Assembly: GCA_002297865.1 (NCBI GenBank)
Contig: DBKX01000211.1
Span: forward strand, 3,472 to 11,097
From: Lachnoclostridium sp. UBA739
Lineage (GTDB): Bacteria; Bacillota_A; Clostridia; Lachnospirales; Lachnospiraceae
DNA length: 7,626 bases
Reading direction: 5' to 3'
Position 1 is the stretch's first letter, and each line of letters opens with the position of its first letter. This document shows positions 6,215-7,626 of the stretch, one piece after another. The position numbers were made by a program, and so were the translations under genes. The notes under the pieces were generated by a model that was not told where the DNA came from, made no database searches, and saw only the letters and a list, made by a program, of their open reading frames with translations.

Positions 6215-7606
6215 CTAGGACTCTAACAAATGAGCCTGATTACTTCTTATTTCTATTAATGGAGCGCCTTTTCCTTCAATATAATCACCAGTTATTGTAA
6301 CACGGCCAATATTGTCGTCTTTTGGAATTTCGTACATAATATCAAGCATGAATTTTTCAATAATTGCACGCAATGCTCTGGCACCAGTGTTTTTCTTCAT
6401 AGCTTCTCTTGCAATTGCTTCATAAGCAGAATCATCAAATAGTAATTCCACTTCATCTAACAGCAGTAATTTCTGATACTGTTTTAGAATGGCATTCTTA
6501 GGCTCTTTCAGAACCTTAACTAACATTTCCTCTGTTAAACCATCGAGAGTATATACAATTGGAAGCCTTCCTAAAAATTCAGGAATCATACCAAATTTAC
6601 GTAAATCCTCTGTTGTCACCTGCGACAACACGTGTGGGTCCTGTTCTACCTCATCTTTTAAATGCGCACTAAATCCAATGGATGTCTGCTTATTAAGACG
6701 GTCTTTAATAATTTTATCCAGGTCTGGGAATGCTCCTCCACAAATAAATAAAATGTTTTTAGTATTAATTGTGGTTAATGGAACCATAGCATTTTTGCTT
6801 GTTGCACCAACTGGAACTTCTACTTCACTTCCCTCTAATAATTTAAGAAGTGCCTGTTGTACGGATTCTCCACTCACATCTCGTGCATTGGTATTTTTCT
6901 TTTTGGCAATCTTATCAATTTCATCAATGAAAACAATGCCTCGTTCAGCCTTTTCTACATCATTATCTGCAGCTTGTAACAATTTAGAAAGAACGCTTTC
7001 AACATCGTCTCCAATGTAACCTGCTTCTGTTAATGAAGTTGCATCTGTAATAGCTAATGGTACTTGAAGAATACGCGCCAGTGTTTTTACAAGATATGTC
7101 TTACCACTTCCTGTTGGTCCAATCATAAGCATATTGGATTTCTCAATTTCAATATCATCCATTACACCTTCTGAAACACGTTTGTAGTGGTTGTAAACAG
7201 CTACAGAGATAACTTTCTTAGCATATTCCTGTCCAATCACATACTCATCAAGACTGGCTTTTATAATATGAGGTGCTGGCAGTTTCTTTGGATCTAATAC
7301 TTTTTCTGGAGCTTCCTTCTTCTCCTTTTTCTTTTTTAACTTTTGACTTTTTGGTATGTCATGAACTGGAGGTGTCTGGTTATTCATCATACTAGGATTC
7401 AATGTCATAATATCCATATACGGCATATTACCATGATTCATTGTATCAAAAGTCTTTTGCATGCAGTCAGAGCAAATACAGATATTGTTTGGAATGTGAA
7501 TCATTTTGCCGGCTTTACTTTCAGGTCTGCGGCATATATAACAAATATCTTCATATTCATTTTTGTTATCGTTATCGTTTATATTGTCCTTTGTTTCATT
7601 ACTCAT
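6215..7606 (-). CDS. clpX: ClpX-type AAA+ protein unfoldase, divergent form
   Basis: ClpX unfolds proteins and feeds them to the ClpP peptidase in the cytoplasm. The 463-residue product has the N-terminal zinc-binding domain (CX2C at C22/C25 and CX2C at C45/C48), a Met-rich stretch (56-74) and Lys-rich linker (86-108), then the AAA+ core: Walker A GPTGSGKT (163-170), pore-1 loop GYIG (196-199), Walker B IVFIDE (224-229), the ClpP-docking IGF tripeptide (310-312), arginine finger in EFLGRLP (R347), and sensor 2 GARALR (408-413). The position of the usual RKH pore loop reads SKN (270-272), unlike typical ClpX. It is longer than E. coli ClpX (424 residues), mostly through the linker. The ATG has a strong AAGGAG (7614-7619) 7 bases upstream. 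clpP and tig are not downstream; the other side is outside the window. It may be a second ClpX paralogue rather than the housekeeping copy. Confidence 0.93.
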   Translation of the reverse strand: MSNETKDNINDNDNKNEYEDICYICRRPESKAGKMIHIPNNICICSDCMQKTFDTMNHGNMPYMDIMTLNPSMMNNQTPPVHDIPKSQKLKKKKEKKEAPEKVLDPKKLPAPHIIKASLDEYVIGQEYAKKVISVAVYNHYKRVSEGVMDDIEIEKSNMLMIGPTGSGKTYLVKTLARILQVPLAITDATSLTEAGYIGDDVESVLSKLLQAADNDVEKAERGIVFIDEIDKIAKKKNTNARDVSGESVQQALLKLLEGSEVEVPVGATSKNAMVPLTTINTKNILFICGGAFPDLDKIIKDRLNKQTSIGFSAHLKDEVEQDPHVLSQVTTEDLRKFGMIPEFLGRLPIVYTLDGLTEEMLVKVLKEPKNAILKQYQKLLLLDEVELLFDDSAYEAIAREAMKKNTGARALRAIIEKFMLDIMYEIPKDDNIGRVTITGDYIEGKGAPLIEIRSNQAHLLES

Positions 7607-7626
7607 ACTTTATCTCCTTACCTAAA

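Noticed and set aside
5920..6300. 126-codon plus-strand open frame spanning the Csp-clpX gap
   Set aside because: It overlaps the starts and ends of two well-supported genes and the clpX terminator, and has no recognisable domain.
6489..7019. 176-codon plus-strand open frame opposite clpX
   Set aside because: It lies wholly antisense to conserved ClpX motifs, has a Ser/Leu-rich composition typical of a shadow frame, and resembles no family.
7561..7590. Short GTTATC tandem repeat near the clpX start
   Set aside because: Only two to three copies, encoding the Asn/Asp-rich N-terminus; too short to call a functional repeat.

Overview
The window reads as chromosome from a low-GC, anaerobic, spore-forming Firmicute, most likely a member of the Lachnospiraceae/Clostridia. 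This rests on the AT-rich sequence, strong AGGAGG-type ribosome binding sites, a [FeFe]-hydrogenase maturase (HydE), a Csp-like subtilisin protease of the spore-germination type, and an alternative-looking ClpX. All seven genes lie on the minus strand, so transcription runs from high to low coordinates.

Layout in the direction of transcription: (a) 7606-6215, a ClpX-type AAA+ unfoldase with a good rho-independent terminator behind it (6175-6209). (b) 6100-4391, a CspB-like S8 protease with a TTG start, preceded by a TATAAT box. (c) 4296-3625, a small TIM-barrel protein of unknown function with its own near-consensus promoter (4330-4358) and a terminator-like hairpin (3580-3613). (d) 3478-1, a probable operon of hisC, hydE, a DUF368/PopT-type polyprenyl-phosphate transporter, and the first 155 codons of a ZnuA-like metal-binding protein that runs off the left edge. 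It is driven by a promoter at 3504-3532, and its intergenic gaps are only 34, 17 and 8 bases.

The genes do not form one obvious pathway. The operon at the left combines amino-acid metabolism, hydrogenase H-cluster maturation, envelope lipid-carrier recycling and metal uptake. The two proteolysis-related genes at the right (ClpX-like and Csp-like) are separated by a terminator and are probably regulated separately.

I see no mobile element, CRISPR array, tRNA or rRNA, and no non-coding stretch longer than about 150 bases. The points most worth a second look are the loss of the RKH pore-loop signature in the ClpX homologue, the uncharacterised TIM-barrel gene, the unusual company of hydE, and the lone Csp-like protease with an intact catalytic triad.
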